From contig LUCM01004000.1 in the NCBI GenBank assembly GCA_008360955.1, positions 172,059 to 236,058 on the forward strand: 64,000 nucleotides of DNA, given 5' to 3'. The position numbers were made by a program, and so were the translations under genes. The notes below the pieces were generated by a model. It did not search any database, was not told the origin of the DNA, and was given only the letters and a program-made list of their open reading frames with translations. Shown here piece by piece: positions 13,001-23,330 of the stretch (its first letter is position 1; every line of letters begins with the position of its first letter). This DNA is from Fasciolopsis buskii (taxonomy: Eukaryota > Platyhelminthes > Trematoda > Plagiorchiida > Fasciolidae).

Positions 13001-14416
13001 CGTTCTGACCCAGTTGCATGTTGTGCGTCCGCGCGACAAAGCCTATGTGTGCGAGCACAGATTAGTCATCATACCACGTAATTAATTTGAATGTCTGATG
13101 TGTTGAAAAAATGCCGTCAATGTTTATTTTCCTGAAGCTGCCCTAAAGCTTGTAACTAAATTAAAGATTTGACCGAGCAGTTATCTGTGATTTGTGGCAC
13201 AGCGAGCTGTAATAGAGCTGCACGTGATATTTTTGTTAAAAGCAATCAACAAGTCCCGTAATCAACTGAATAGTGGCAGTCGTTTATAAAGCCGAGGCAA
13301 TCGAACACGGATAATCGCCAAATAAAAATTCCCAAAAGAAATTCTATTCGTAGCGTCTGTTTCCTACTGTAGTTGTTTAAACCAACTATGGAGTCTAAAT
13401 CCAGTCTAGGTGTCCATAACGGTGGATCTTCCAACTGTGCTGGTTCGGAAAATTTGTTGATCACTTGGAGTGAATTAACGATGCCTTGTCTTAGCTGTAT
13501 TTTAACAACACTTGTATCGGAAAGTAAAAAAACTGAACCTAAAACAACTCGGTCGAACTGTGAGAAATTTGTCAAGCATTTTGACTATATGGTTAGAAAA
13601 ACTATTTCATTACAGAATCTAGTTTTACGGGATTATGTACAAAAGAAATCCTTGAAACATCTGCAAGTCCGTGACCAAATGCTGGTCCTATTAGGTCGTG
13701 GCAGATTTTTTTAATTACGGCTGAATTAATGACTGGTATTTTAGATAAATTTGGGCGTGGATATATGCAAGTATGTTTGCCCATATATGTGTTTTTCTGT
13801 GAACCATTTTTCAAAAAACAATCAAACATTGAGTGGTGTGTAATTCATCTTGTCAGTTACAAGTCGCCCAAAAACGTTCACTTGAATTCTGTTCCAAATA
13901 CAAGGACAACGAGATTGCATAAAGAACCAAAACACTAAAGCGACAGGGCATCCGTCCACTGTATGAATTATACTGTCAGAAAACAGAAAGTAAATTGGCA
14001 CGGTTTGCCGAACAAGTTCTGCTTGTCCGCATTCAATCGTACAAATGAGACTTTCGAATAATTTTGTCCAAAATAAGGTAACCGGGAGCTAAACTTGCAA
14101 TATTTCATTCGAGCTGTAATGGGAAACAGATTTAACGTATTTGTGGCTGTTTCACAAACAGCACACTATTACAGAGAAAAAGTATTCTATCGTTGAAAGG
14201 ACCAAGCCAAACATAAAATTTTGAGCAAAGGACTGAAGCCGGATTGCTTGGGACTGTCGCTTATTCATACCACTTTTCAGGTACAAAGGAAAGCTGACAT
14301 CCTCTGCGATCCACAGAGTTTAGAGACACGTGGAATTTAGGCTAGCTGAGAAATATTTCATAACCAATACAAATTCAGATTCCATTTCATCATGATAACT
14401 TGTATTAATCTGATGC
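10053..14416. other. No recognisable gene
   Basis: Open frames of 60-114 codons occur on both strands. The pair at 13246-13575 (minus, 109 codons) and 13373-13714 (plus, 113 codons) overlaps in antisense, so at most one could be real; neither shows a known motif. A run of Gs at about 12649-12661 lies just before a sequence resembling a TATA box ('ggtataaaatg', 12671-12681), but no coding region follows. Confidence 0.45.
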
Positions 14417-14482
14417 CCGAGAATCGAACTTTCAGCTGTCCTACATATATAATCCCTTGAGGTAAACGTCTAACCGTTTGGT
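14417..14482 (-). repeat. tRNA-like fragment
   Basis: On the minus strand an A-box-like 'ccaaacggttagacg' (14481-14467) is followed by a good B box 'gttcgattctcg' (14430-14419). Spacing fits a tRNA-derived SINE head or a decayed tRNA gene. Stem pairing could not be verified by eye, and the anticodon arm does not give a clear identity. Confidence 0.35.
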
Positions 14483-15385
14483 AAATGTAAGTTTTTTTGC
14501 ACAAACATTGGAGTGTAGATATCAGTACCGAACGAACTGGCTCACTGATAGCACTGTTGCTGGGTGTGTTTATTATGGTGTCCTACCGAGCACCAGAGTT
14601 AAGCAGATTGTGTCGAGGGTCCATTTCGCTCACCATCTTCAAAGTACAGTAATAAGGTGTTTAATACTTCCACAGTCGATAGAACATTTTTCTTAGAGAC
14701 GCTTTGGTCACCGTCCATTTTAGCTCAAGTTACTTAGATGCTTCTCTTCGTAAAAGGCCGAATTATCTGAGTTCCCTGATGGCATCTTCGATACTTGTCA
14801 TTTTACTGCTAGGGCCAACTTTTGACCCAGTCTTTCTCGTTGCCTAACGAAGCTGATTTGTGTTCTTCGTTCTACTTGGTTTTGCGAACTGGTCCACTGT
14901 ATTGGTCCGTTTTGCTAGTTGCGTCAGATCCACTAGTACCATCGAGTTCTATTTTCCGTGCTACACCCAAAAATACGGGCCTGACGTTCTGCTTGGATTG
15001 TAAATTGGTCATCATTTGCTTTGTTGAAGGTCAGCTTCTCCTACTTCGTCCCTATTTTATTACTGGTGAGGCCGAAGGTTTCTTTCACGCTTCTTCACTG
15101 CGCGACAATCTATTCTTTTTTTGCGTTTTTCGCCATAGTGAACGTTGTTTAAGACAATGGATAACCCGTAACCACACCGTCCCATTTGGTGTGATATTTA
15201 CGGTACGAAAGCAGTACAAATCCCTTTCCCACCCATATTTGTATCTGACTAATCCAATCCTTCATATAGTGAAAATGTTTTGTCAAGATATATACATATA
15301 TAGTGATGTAATGACATGAGTACGAATCACTGAAAACGAGCTTGTTCGCCAACTTGTGTTTTCTCAATGCGCTCAGTGGTAATTT
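14483..15385 (+). other. 165-codon open frame, unrecognised
   Basis: A plus-strand frame open over 14822-15319 is unusually long for this background. It is rich in Leu, Phe and Ser and has hydrophobic stretches, but no motif I know, and no clear splice sites mark it as an exon. The rest of the stretch is featureless. It may be chance or an old element. Confidence 0.25.
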
Positions 15386-15657
15386 TCAAGGAAAATAGAT
15401 CTTGGGTTTATTTACTGGTTTTAAATTAGTCACAAATTTACTCGATGGTTTATATTTTGGGTATGGTACTATACGATGTGCATAAGTTGAGAATACCTGA
15501 AACGTTTTGTCCCCTTCCTTTATTTCGTTGACGACCTCAAAAATTGCGGACATATCTGGATGAATCTTACCATCCGGTATCAGTTTGACTGAATCGCCTG
15601 ACAGTTGACTAATGTAGGAATTTAACATGGATAAGACCAGTCTCACTGGTAAACCAG
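15386..15657 (-). CDS. Possible terminal exon of an unidentified gene
   Basis: A minus-strand frame of about 90 codons is open from a possible splice acceptor ('taatgtaag', ending near 15658) to a TGA at 15386-15388. The peptide has ordinary protein composition, with charged and hydrophobic residues well mixed ('DGKIHPDMSAIFEVVNEIKE', then 'AHRIVPYPKYKP'), and ends with 'KPKIYFP'. An internal methionine could also start a short reading frame. I do not recognise the family. No partner exon was found upstream on the same strand within several kilobases. It could be a last exon, a short gene or chance. No TE similarity is seen. Confidence 0.35.
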
Positions 15658-18600
15658 ACTTGTACGACTTACATTACACGTGCAATCGTGAAATAGTGGA
15701 CCTATTTAGTTTGACAGCTTCATAGGCGAATCGCTCTAGATCTATTCTTTTCTTTAGGGTTCCGGAACACTCCAACACTGGCTTACCGGTTTGGGCTGTC
15801 TTCAATTTTTCGTCCCGCGTACGGAAGAAAATTGCAGTTTTAACTAGTGCATGGAATGTTTTTTGGAATGCAATCAGATTTGTTCATGGTAGCCACCTAC
15901 ATTTATTTATCGAATTCGGTAATAAGGAAATCGTTCATCCCTGGATCACTTTTCATAGTTGCAAGTGTATGTGAGTTAGCGGAGTATGGTGCTGCTCGAT
16001 GAATTCAAGATATTAATGACAACAGTCTATCAAAGTTGCTCTAAAGCATTCACGTTAAGCCAGAAGTTTCTTGTCTGAGATAAAAAGCTCATTAATTGAA
16101 CTTCCGCATATAACTGACTTATTTCTACGAGAACAACAAAAGTGTGTAGTGAGTAATAAAGTCGAAATGACTGTTAGGGACACTTTCTTGATTGGAGGGT
16201 TGTGCACATGTCGTTACGTCTATGGCGGAAAACCGGATCGTGAATCGGTAACGGTTAAGCTGCATCACAAATTAGGAATCTTTTTCATGCTCTTGCAATT
16301 TCCGGGTTTTTGCCTGGTTTGTCACTATCCACCGTAATTTGTTTCCAGTTTCACGTACCTTTCGTAATTTTGCAATTTAAAATAGATCGCATCTCACTGA
16401 TTCCGTGCATGTCTAGGCAACTTTCAGCCAGGAGACTAAATGCACGGTACTGTACGGCATTGCACTGCATGTTTGAATTAATATTACTCTGTAATGCCAA
16501 ATGTTATGTACGCGGATATCCAATTTCAATCACAAAAATTGGTCGTATTCATTACCTCTTTGAAAGCTGAACAGCTGGTAGAGACAGGGTTCCGAATGGT
16601 GACCATCCCATTTTAGTGAAGGAAAGCGGAATGTCTATGGATGACGAGTCAGAAATGCGTGCGCAAGAAAACAGTGAACGCTTGCACACGTAAGAGTGAC
16701 ACTTTGATGGAATTGTTTTTACAGAACTGGAATCATATTGTGTCCAAACTTTTATCCGCAGGCAATTTTGAATAAAATTTGATGGACAAATCATTTAACG
16801 TTTTGAAAGGTACACAAAAAATAATAATACCAATACATCAATGCCAACTTATTTTGAAGATTTTATTTACCAAGTCTTCAAATAGTAAAGGAGCAAAAAA
16901 AACAATGGCGTGAGAAAAACATGACGACAAACACAACAGATAGTGTGCTGACCCTGACGTGTCGGAAACGTTCCCCTTGTCATCATGATATTCGAAATTT
17001 CCTTAGGCAGATAGATGGAAATAGAAGGGGTACATTTTGAAGTTTTGCCAACAACGACCTCTAAATATTTTGCACAATCCACCCTAATGAGTATTTCTAT
17101 GCTTTCGCGAAATGAATCAGATGGTTAGGTGGACCGGAAACCGAGAGCACAGAATGAAAACGTTGGAATAGGTTAGGACTCAATAAAGATGGAATAGAGG
17201 AGTCTTAAGCGAAGGACTGGTTGCTAGGACAATTAAAATGTTCTTCATTTCTAGATACTGTCTGATAGAGAGCAACGTAGACAGTATTATTAAATAAATA
17301 ACGTACACAGCTAGCTGACTGGACGCAAACGCACGTGGTTTATAAATATGAGACAAGTGTAGCAATGCGAAGCAGTTCTGATTTGTTGGCCAACGGATTA
17401 ATTTAATTCCACCCGGTGGTGTTCACTTCGTTCTGCTGCTAAACTGACGAGATGGCCATATTAATGACACCCAAGTGTTTCCGTTTGTAAATTTTGTGGG
17501 ACCGTGGGACAGAAGTGTTTTTAGATTAGCAGCCAGGAAAGGCCCATTACAGAGGCTTACTTGATGAGGGAAAGCAATGACATCCAGAATGAAAGTTTTA
17601 AGTTTGTGAGAATGCTAGGAAAACGGTCATTGGAAGGATTCAAAGGTAAACATAACCGCTTAAGTAAAGCAGGCTTTGTCAGTCGGAGATGGAATGATTC
17701 TAGCGGCATTAACAGAATATGAAATGGGGACCACAGCGGTGCGCCCCCATCAACCACAATTTAGAGATACACCAACTATGTTAACAAGAGATATGGAAGT
17801 ATCTATCAAGGCCATGGAACAAACCTTGACAGAGATGATGATAAGTCATTAGAACCTACATTTGTGGTTAGTTTATTTGTTCGGATAGGCTTCACCATCT
17901 AATCTTTTGAAAACATGGTAGTTTTAAGACTCATCTTGCTGCTCAGATGTTACAGGAACATGGTTGGAAGTACGAATAAAACCACTGCTATTGCTAACAA
18001 CATCCGCGGCATAAAATAGCGTTCTTTTCAGCCTTGCACATAGCGACCGAATGCCTTAATGTGGAGGTATGCTCTGGGTGTCACTAAGGCTTTTGAAGGC
18101 AAACATCGTATCGGTAGGTTTAAATTTTGGCCTTGATAAAAGACGAAATCTTTTAACCGGTGAAATGTCATGAGATTTGTAGATGTTCTTCTTTTTCTCT
18201 CCCATTTTGGATTTCAGTAATTGAAAAGATATATGGACACTGCAATGGTTACTTGCCAGAAATTCGTTAGTAAACTAAAGATGTTTGAAAAAGAGCATTA
18301 TGAAGAAGAATGATATCTTTGTGCGAAAAATTGCTCGGACAAGCATGAATTTCATGTACTTGCGTTAAAAAGCAAGAAAGCGTGCAAGAAAGATATTTAG
18401 ATTACAAAGAATCATAGTGTGATTGCTTTTAGAGATGAGACCTGGTAACCTGAAAGAGAGTAATTCAGTGATTTTTTATAACTGCCTAAAAAAGGGTTCG
18501 CCTCTGCCGCAGAAAAAAGAAAATTTGTAAGGAGTGGCAGCCTCGACATGTAGTTGAAATCACCTTCAATAGCATGTACATTGTGCTCAAGCAATGGTTC

Positions 18601-20199
18601 AATGAATGTTAAGGAACTGTAAAATAAATGAGATAAAACGTTGTAAGCAGCAAAGGGCTATGCACTTATTCGCGTGATTGTACTTTTGTGGCGAAAAACC
18701 TTGCATGGCACTGAGTGATCAAAGAGTCAGTTCTTTTTAGTGGGTGTTTATAATTTACCTTCGGATTTGGCAGGCCAAGAAGCGTTGTTCTGTCATCGCC
18801 ACTCCCACCTCCCTCCAGTGTGATTCGTGTTGGAAATCCTGTTCAACTGATAATTCACACAGCCATGGAACGAAAAAAGCCAGTCCGCAAAATACTCGTA
18901 CCGAGTGTGGACATGAATTTGTAATCACGGTAAGATGGACAAATCAGACATTTTTGTGAACAGGGAAGTTCTGTTTTTACTGAACTAAGCCGGGATGGAC
19001 ATCCTAGCCAAAGAAGTGCATTGATGAGCCAACTCCGTGTGTCTCTTCTGGGAGTAATGGAAGATTTTGGATGCATAACAGCACCTAAGTTTATGCAAAG
19101 ATTAAAACCGGTTGGATGCTCAAATTGCAATATTCCCTATCTATTGTAACTAGGAATACACGCAAAACTGCAGCCGAAACCATAAGAAGTGATCGGTTAA
19201 CAGTAATACCGAACTGTTAAGCGGTCAGTCAATGAGTGCACAACCGAATTTCGGCATACAGATTGTCAAAAGCTGCTTGTAAAACATTATGCACACGTGA
19301 ATATAGGTTTCCGTGTGCTCCACCGTCCATTTCTCGAACCCCACAATCCAATACCTTTTGACATCTTCATTTCATTTGGTGTTTACAAGATCATGAATGA
19401 TTCATTGCAAGCACCATTCAACTTTAAGCGTGTACTCTTTTCTCGGTTCGCTAATAATCGAAGCCGACTTGCAAATGGAGGTTGGTTTAGCATTCATGAA
19501 ATATTTTTTTTTCTTAGAGGTACTTCTGCTGAATTTCTGGCAAGCTCCAACTTCAGTAGACATTCGAATGGTACGTCCGAGAGATGTGCAGTTGTGTAAG
19601 ACAGAAGCCCTTCATTTAAGAAGTCTTAGTGGTCAGATTAGACACACACACATCAGATTAGTCAGGCGTTAATTACATAAAGTTTTGACTGTGTAGATAA
19701 ATGAATGCGTTTACAGGATGCTTTAAACAACCTTAATCTGAATTAAATTTTATTCTTTACGGCAAATTTTTCAGTGCATTCAACACACAAAGAATAAACG
19801 CATTCAACTAAGAGAATTCTTGGCACGAAAAAGAAATTATTATTTGGATACGAATAGCCGAAAATTTTGTTTTCTCTCGTTTTTCAATGAATTTTTGTTC
19901 CTTCATGACCATTACGCTGTAAGAACTGAAATGTTGAATTGATCCAAACAAAATATCTTCGTCATTTGAATGTTGGAAGTGACACATAACCGACGCGCAT
20001 GCTTCGACATCGGTCGTACTATACCGGCTGGGCTCGGAGGTGGTGAAGGAAAATAATCGGATATATCTCCTCGGGATCATCTCGCATCGGCGCCGTCAAG
20101 ACAAATCGGTGGTATCTACTACAGCAATCAGCTCTAAGAAATTGGTCATCATAAAAGCATACGCGGTTTACAGGCATGGGTTACAGTCCAGCTGAAGTC
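15658..20199. other. No recognisable gene
   Basis: Frames at 16071-16570 (plus), 18412-18594 (minus), 18855-19130 (minus), 19297-19672 (plus) and 19808-20080 (minus) are 60-100 codons and unrecognised. The 18412-18594 frame contains 'EGDFNYMSRL', faintly like the GDFN motif of LINE endonucleases, but the surrounding residues do not support it. Confidence 0.45.
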
Positions 20200-20960
20200 A
20201 AAGAATCTCGGGAGTTGCGCCAAATAAATAAATTTCATTACCGACTAGATACGCTTCTCCCGGCAAAGAAATTCCTACGGGTCAAATAGTAAACTTTCCT
20301 TCCAACCACCCAAACATTCACAAAGAGTCGAGCATTCAAACCCTATTCAAGAGCTTGAAAGCTCACTGCAGCACAGAAGGACTTAGAAGTCAAGAAGAAA
20401 CCTATCTCTTCAATAAGTTCAAGAAAACCGGATGCCCAAGAAGCTTCGTAAAAAGAACCGAGCAAGCAGCGAACGAGGAAGCGAACAGAAGAGATAAGTC
20501 AAACGGAGGAATCATTCTCCTGAACATCAAAGATGCATTTGAATTAACCGGAAGATCGTTCCAACCTCAAGGAAACAGCTGCTCATACACCGTCTAAAAC
20601 TCTGAGAAGATTTATAGAGGAAAGTAAAAGAGTGACCGAAAATGGATGAAAGGAAAAACACCGCTTGCAAAGTCAAATGCATGGACTGCGACAAGTGATA
20701 TGTCGATCAAACCGGGAGAAATTTGGCTACCTGAATGTACTACCACAAACTAGTTGCAAGAAGACACGACCGACTCTCTCTCATATCCGTCGATGAAGTC
20801 CAAGACGGATATATATTCAACCTGAGTAGCAATTTATTCAATAGCCATATCGAACTGGATGTCGTGCACGTTCGAATGAGAGGCAGACAGCTCAGCTACA
20901 GGAGACAACCGGAATTCAAGTCATAGAGACCGATATTTACAAATCTGATTCATTGACACG
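20200..20960 (+). mobile_element. Penelope-like element, C-terminal part with GIY-YIG endonuclease (pseudogene)
   Basis: The 3' part of a Penelope-like retroelement. An open frame from about 20262 to 20597 covers the thumb and linker: 'FPSNHPNIHKESSIQTLFKS' matches the family's 'HP..HK.S...TLF' pattern, followed by 'AHCSTEGLRSQEETYLF'. A frame change then leads, at 20661-20926, into the GIY-YIG-type endonuclease region: 'KVKCMDCDK', stop, 'YVDQTGRNLAT', stop, 'HKLVARRHDRLSLISVDE', and near the end 'NSHIELD', a remnant of the conserved 'N.HIDLD' block. The family normally has YVGQT, an arginine where the second stop stands, and EH where YH is seen here. The stretch between 'GYIFNL' and 'NSHIELD' is shorter than usual. 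Two stops, lost catalytic residues and a frameshift make it inactive. The reverse transcriptase core is absent upstream. The element's 3' untranslated region may run to the TA repeat at 21299. Confidence 0.82.
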
Positions 20961-21298
20961 AATCTGTTTACGGAAATGAACCACACAGTATTCACATACT
21001 CGGAATCAAAAAACGGCACACAACTAAACGGATCAAACTTCTCAAGCCCAATGTCAGTCTTCCAAGTTTAAATGTCAAACCAACAGAGATCAAGTGGAAA
21101 ACACGCGTAGTTTCCAGGTCGAGGTTGTCGACGAAGCTCAAGGTCAAAGTCAATGGAAGCCTCATAAACAGAGAGCTCTCATAACTGTGCGCTTGTACGG
21201 ACGATGTCAACTCGACTAGTGATGAAACGCTCTCAAGCTCAGTCGCTAGAATCCCATCAAAACCAACAACCTGAGCCACCACCAACACAAATTCATTG
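20961..21298 (+). other. Probable 3' untranslated part of the Penelope-like element
   Basis: Base composition here (relatively A- and C-rich on the plus strand) matches the element upstream and differs from the T-rich flanks. The 98-codon minus frame at 20992-21288 is probably an antisense artefact. The stretch ends at a TA microsatellite. Confidence 0.4.
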
Positions 21299-21342
21299 AT
21301 ATATATATGTATATATATATGCAGATATATATATATATATAG
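21299..21342. repeat. (TA)n microsatellite, interrupted
   Basis: About 44 bases of TA dinucleotides with interruptions 'tg' and 'gcag'. It follows the Penelope-like remnant directly and may mark its 3' limit. Confidence 0.9.
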
Positions 21343-22569
21343 TTATGTGCCTCAGTTGGCCTGATCAACACACGGCACTGGCGCTCAAGACGTCAATGCT
21401 AGACGTCGCATTCTAGCACAACAACACAGCCTGTGGCCTGGCAAAACACTAACATACTCCAAGGCTACAGACAGGGTGATATGTGCTTCGGCCTTCAGTT
21501 CACGTAGTCGCACAAAAATGCAATGGAGCAGATGTACCTTTCAATGGGCAGCCACAAGGAAACAGAGCACGGAATTCAAAAGGCTAGCCGAAAGTATTTC
21601 GCATGATTTTCGTCACATTTAAAGAGATTGGGTTTCGCTAAGTGCTCATTGCAGAATACCCATTGATCTTCTTGGCTTTTTCGGCAAATTATCGATTCAG
21701 CAAATGACGTAGAGAATATGATGATGCCTAGAGGGGTATGAATGTCTGAGTTATTTGTCAACCGAGCGAAAAGAATGCAAATTGGTTTGTTTTATCAAAA
21801 ATGCACCACAAAACTTTTGAAGTATACCAGCTGAGTTACGATATTCGTTGCCAATATGTAGGGATGTTTCCAGTTTGACATCCACTGTCGCTTCACGGTT
21901 GATGCGTAAGCATTATTGAGTAGGTAACCAAGGAGAAAATTGCAGCATCGGCTAAAACTGGTGGTTTATGGATGTTTTCTGTGGTTAGATGAGTTCCATT
22001 TCAAAGTGCAATGAGAATGCGAAACATATGAGACATTGATTAGTTGTTTAGGTACTTTGCTACGGTGAAGCTATTGCAGAAATGCTCATTCCGCTGTCAC
22101 TATCCCGTAGCATCTTAGAATTTCCAAATGTCGCGCCTGGCTTAAAGAGGCACAGTAGGGTTTTTGTACTACCGCAAACTAGTAAGATGAAAATGAACAA
22201 ACTTAACTCTTGTTTTTGATAAAAACTAACAGAAGCGTTAGTGGGCGCAAAATAAACGCGCCTAAGGCACCGGTGAAGTCAGGATTAATCCAACGACTGC
22301 AGCTTTCATTGCAAACGAAATATCATTCATTTCCAAGGCACAATAGTACACAGCGGTCCAGTTAGATGACGTTTTCAGTTACAAATGTTAAAAATCCAGC
22401 AATTACGGGATTAATTGATCTTCGTCCTTTCTTTATAAAGACCATTTGGAATTCCACAAACAAGTGCGGATTGATGGTTTCTTTAGATAGTTGCATTAGC
22501 GGGAGGGCAGAAAATAGACTGAGTGCATTGCCTAGTCGTAAGTATTCTTTCTAACTGACGGCCTTCCGT
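21343..22569. other. No recognisable gene
   Basis: The first 250 bases keep the A/C-rich composition of the preceding element and may belong to it. After about 21600 the sequence returns to AT-rich background with short unrecognised frames. Confidence 0.4.
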
Positions 22570-23330
22570 GTTTGCTTTGCATACCAGATACAGCAAACAG
22601 GCTTTAGCTAGAACTACTGAAAGAGTAAATGAAGACCTAATCTGCATCTCGGAAACGTGTAAACAAGACCTCTCATCCGTAATTCTTCTCAGAAGCCTAT
22701 TTACAAACTTAATCTCACTGCATCGTTTGAGAGCCAGGTGACCTGAGTTGCAGTGTTCTTGTTCACGCTAAACGGTGGTATCGCTTCCAATAGGAAAGCC
22801 AAGCGTGCACTATTAGACAGAATCCCAGTCAACCGTCAACTTCCTGGAGTTTGTTTCAGTGGCTCTGTTTTTGTCAGCAAAAACCAACTGAACAGTTTAA
22901 GCTTGTTCCCTTTGTCCGTGTATTCTCCCGCCTCATGTGGCACTCAGAAGATCAGAGACCGAAGATCGCCAATTTTGTTGACTACGTTGAGGTACGCACT
23001 CCATGTTAGAATCGACAACAATAATTATCTCATCCAGGTCTGTTCCGACCATAAACTGTTTTTGACAAACACAAACTTACCTCATAAACAGTGACACCAT
23101 CCTCCTTCACATTCAATGCTTTTGACTTATATCTATCATGTTGCTATGGGTCACCGGTTGTGTGAAATAGTCAACAACAGTCAGTCATTTAGCTCTGTAT
23201 GTGGGCTTAGTCTATGGTGGCACCAAATCGAAAATCCCTCATCTTGCATACCTATCTCTAAACGACAATCGCCGATCAGAACACCAGTTGTTTCTAATCT
23301 GCATTTATCGCCACAAACAGATCTGAGTCA
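22570..23330 (+). mobile_element. RTE-type LINE fragment: AP endonuclease part
   Basis: Pieces of the apurinic-like endonuclease of an RTE retrotransposon, in order on the plus strand. 'RYSKQALARTTERVNEDLIC' with 'ISET' (22590-22665) corresponds to the N-terminal 'ALL.RTL....D..CLSET' region. The frame open over 22753-23094 begins with 'ALLDRIPVNRQLPGV', runs through 'PLSVYSPA' (family 'ISVYAPT') and ends with 'LIQVCSDHKLFLTNTNLPHK', a close match to the family's 'LI.LCSDH.LFLTNT.F.HK' block. 'TYIYHVAMGHRL' (near 23125) matches 'TQLDHVAI..RW'. The catalytic centre around GDFN is missing between 'VYSPA' and 'LIQVC', and frames change at least twice. No reverse transcriptase follows, so the copy is truncated at its 3' side or decays beyond reading after about 23330. 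Confidence 0.78.

Noticed and set aside
13246..13714. Antisense pair of about 110-codon frames as genes
   Set aside because: They overlap each other almost fully, carry no motif and have no splice evidence.
18412..18594. GDFN-containing minus frame as a LINE endonuclease
   Set aside because: Only four residues match; the expected spacing to later motifs is absent.
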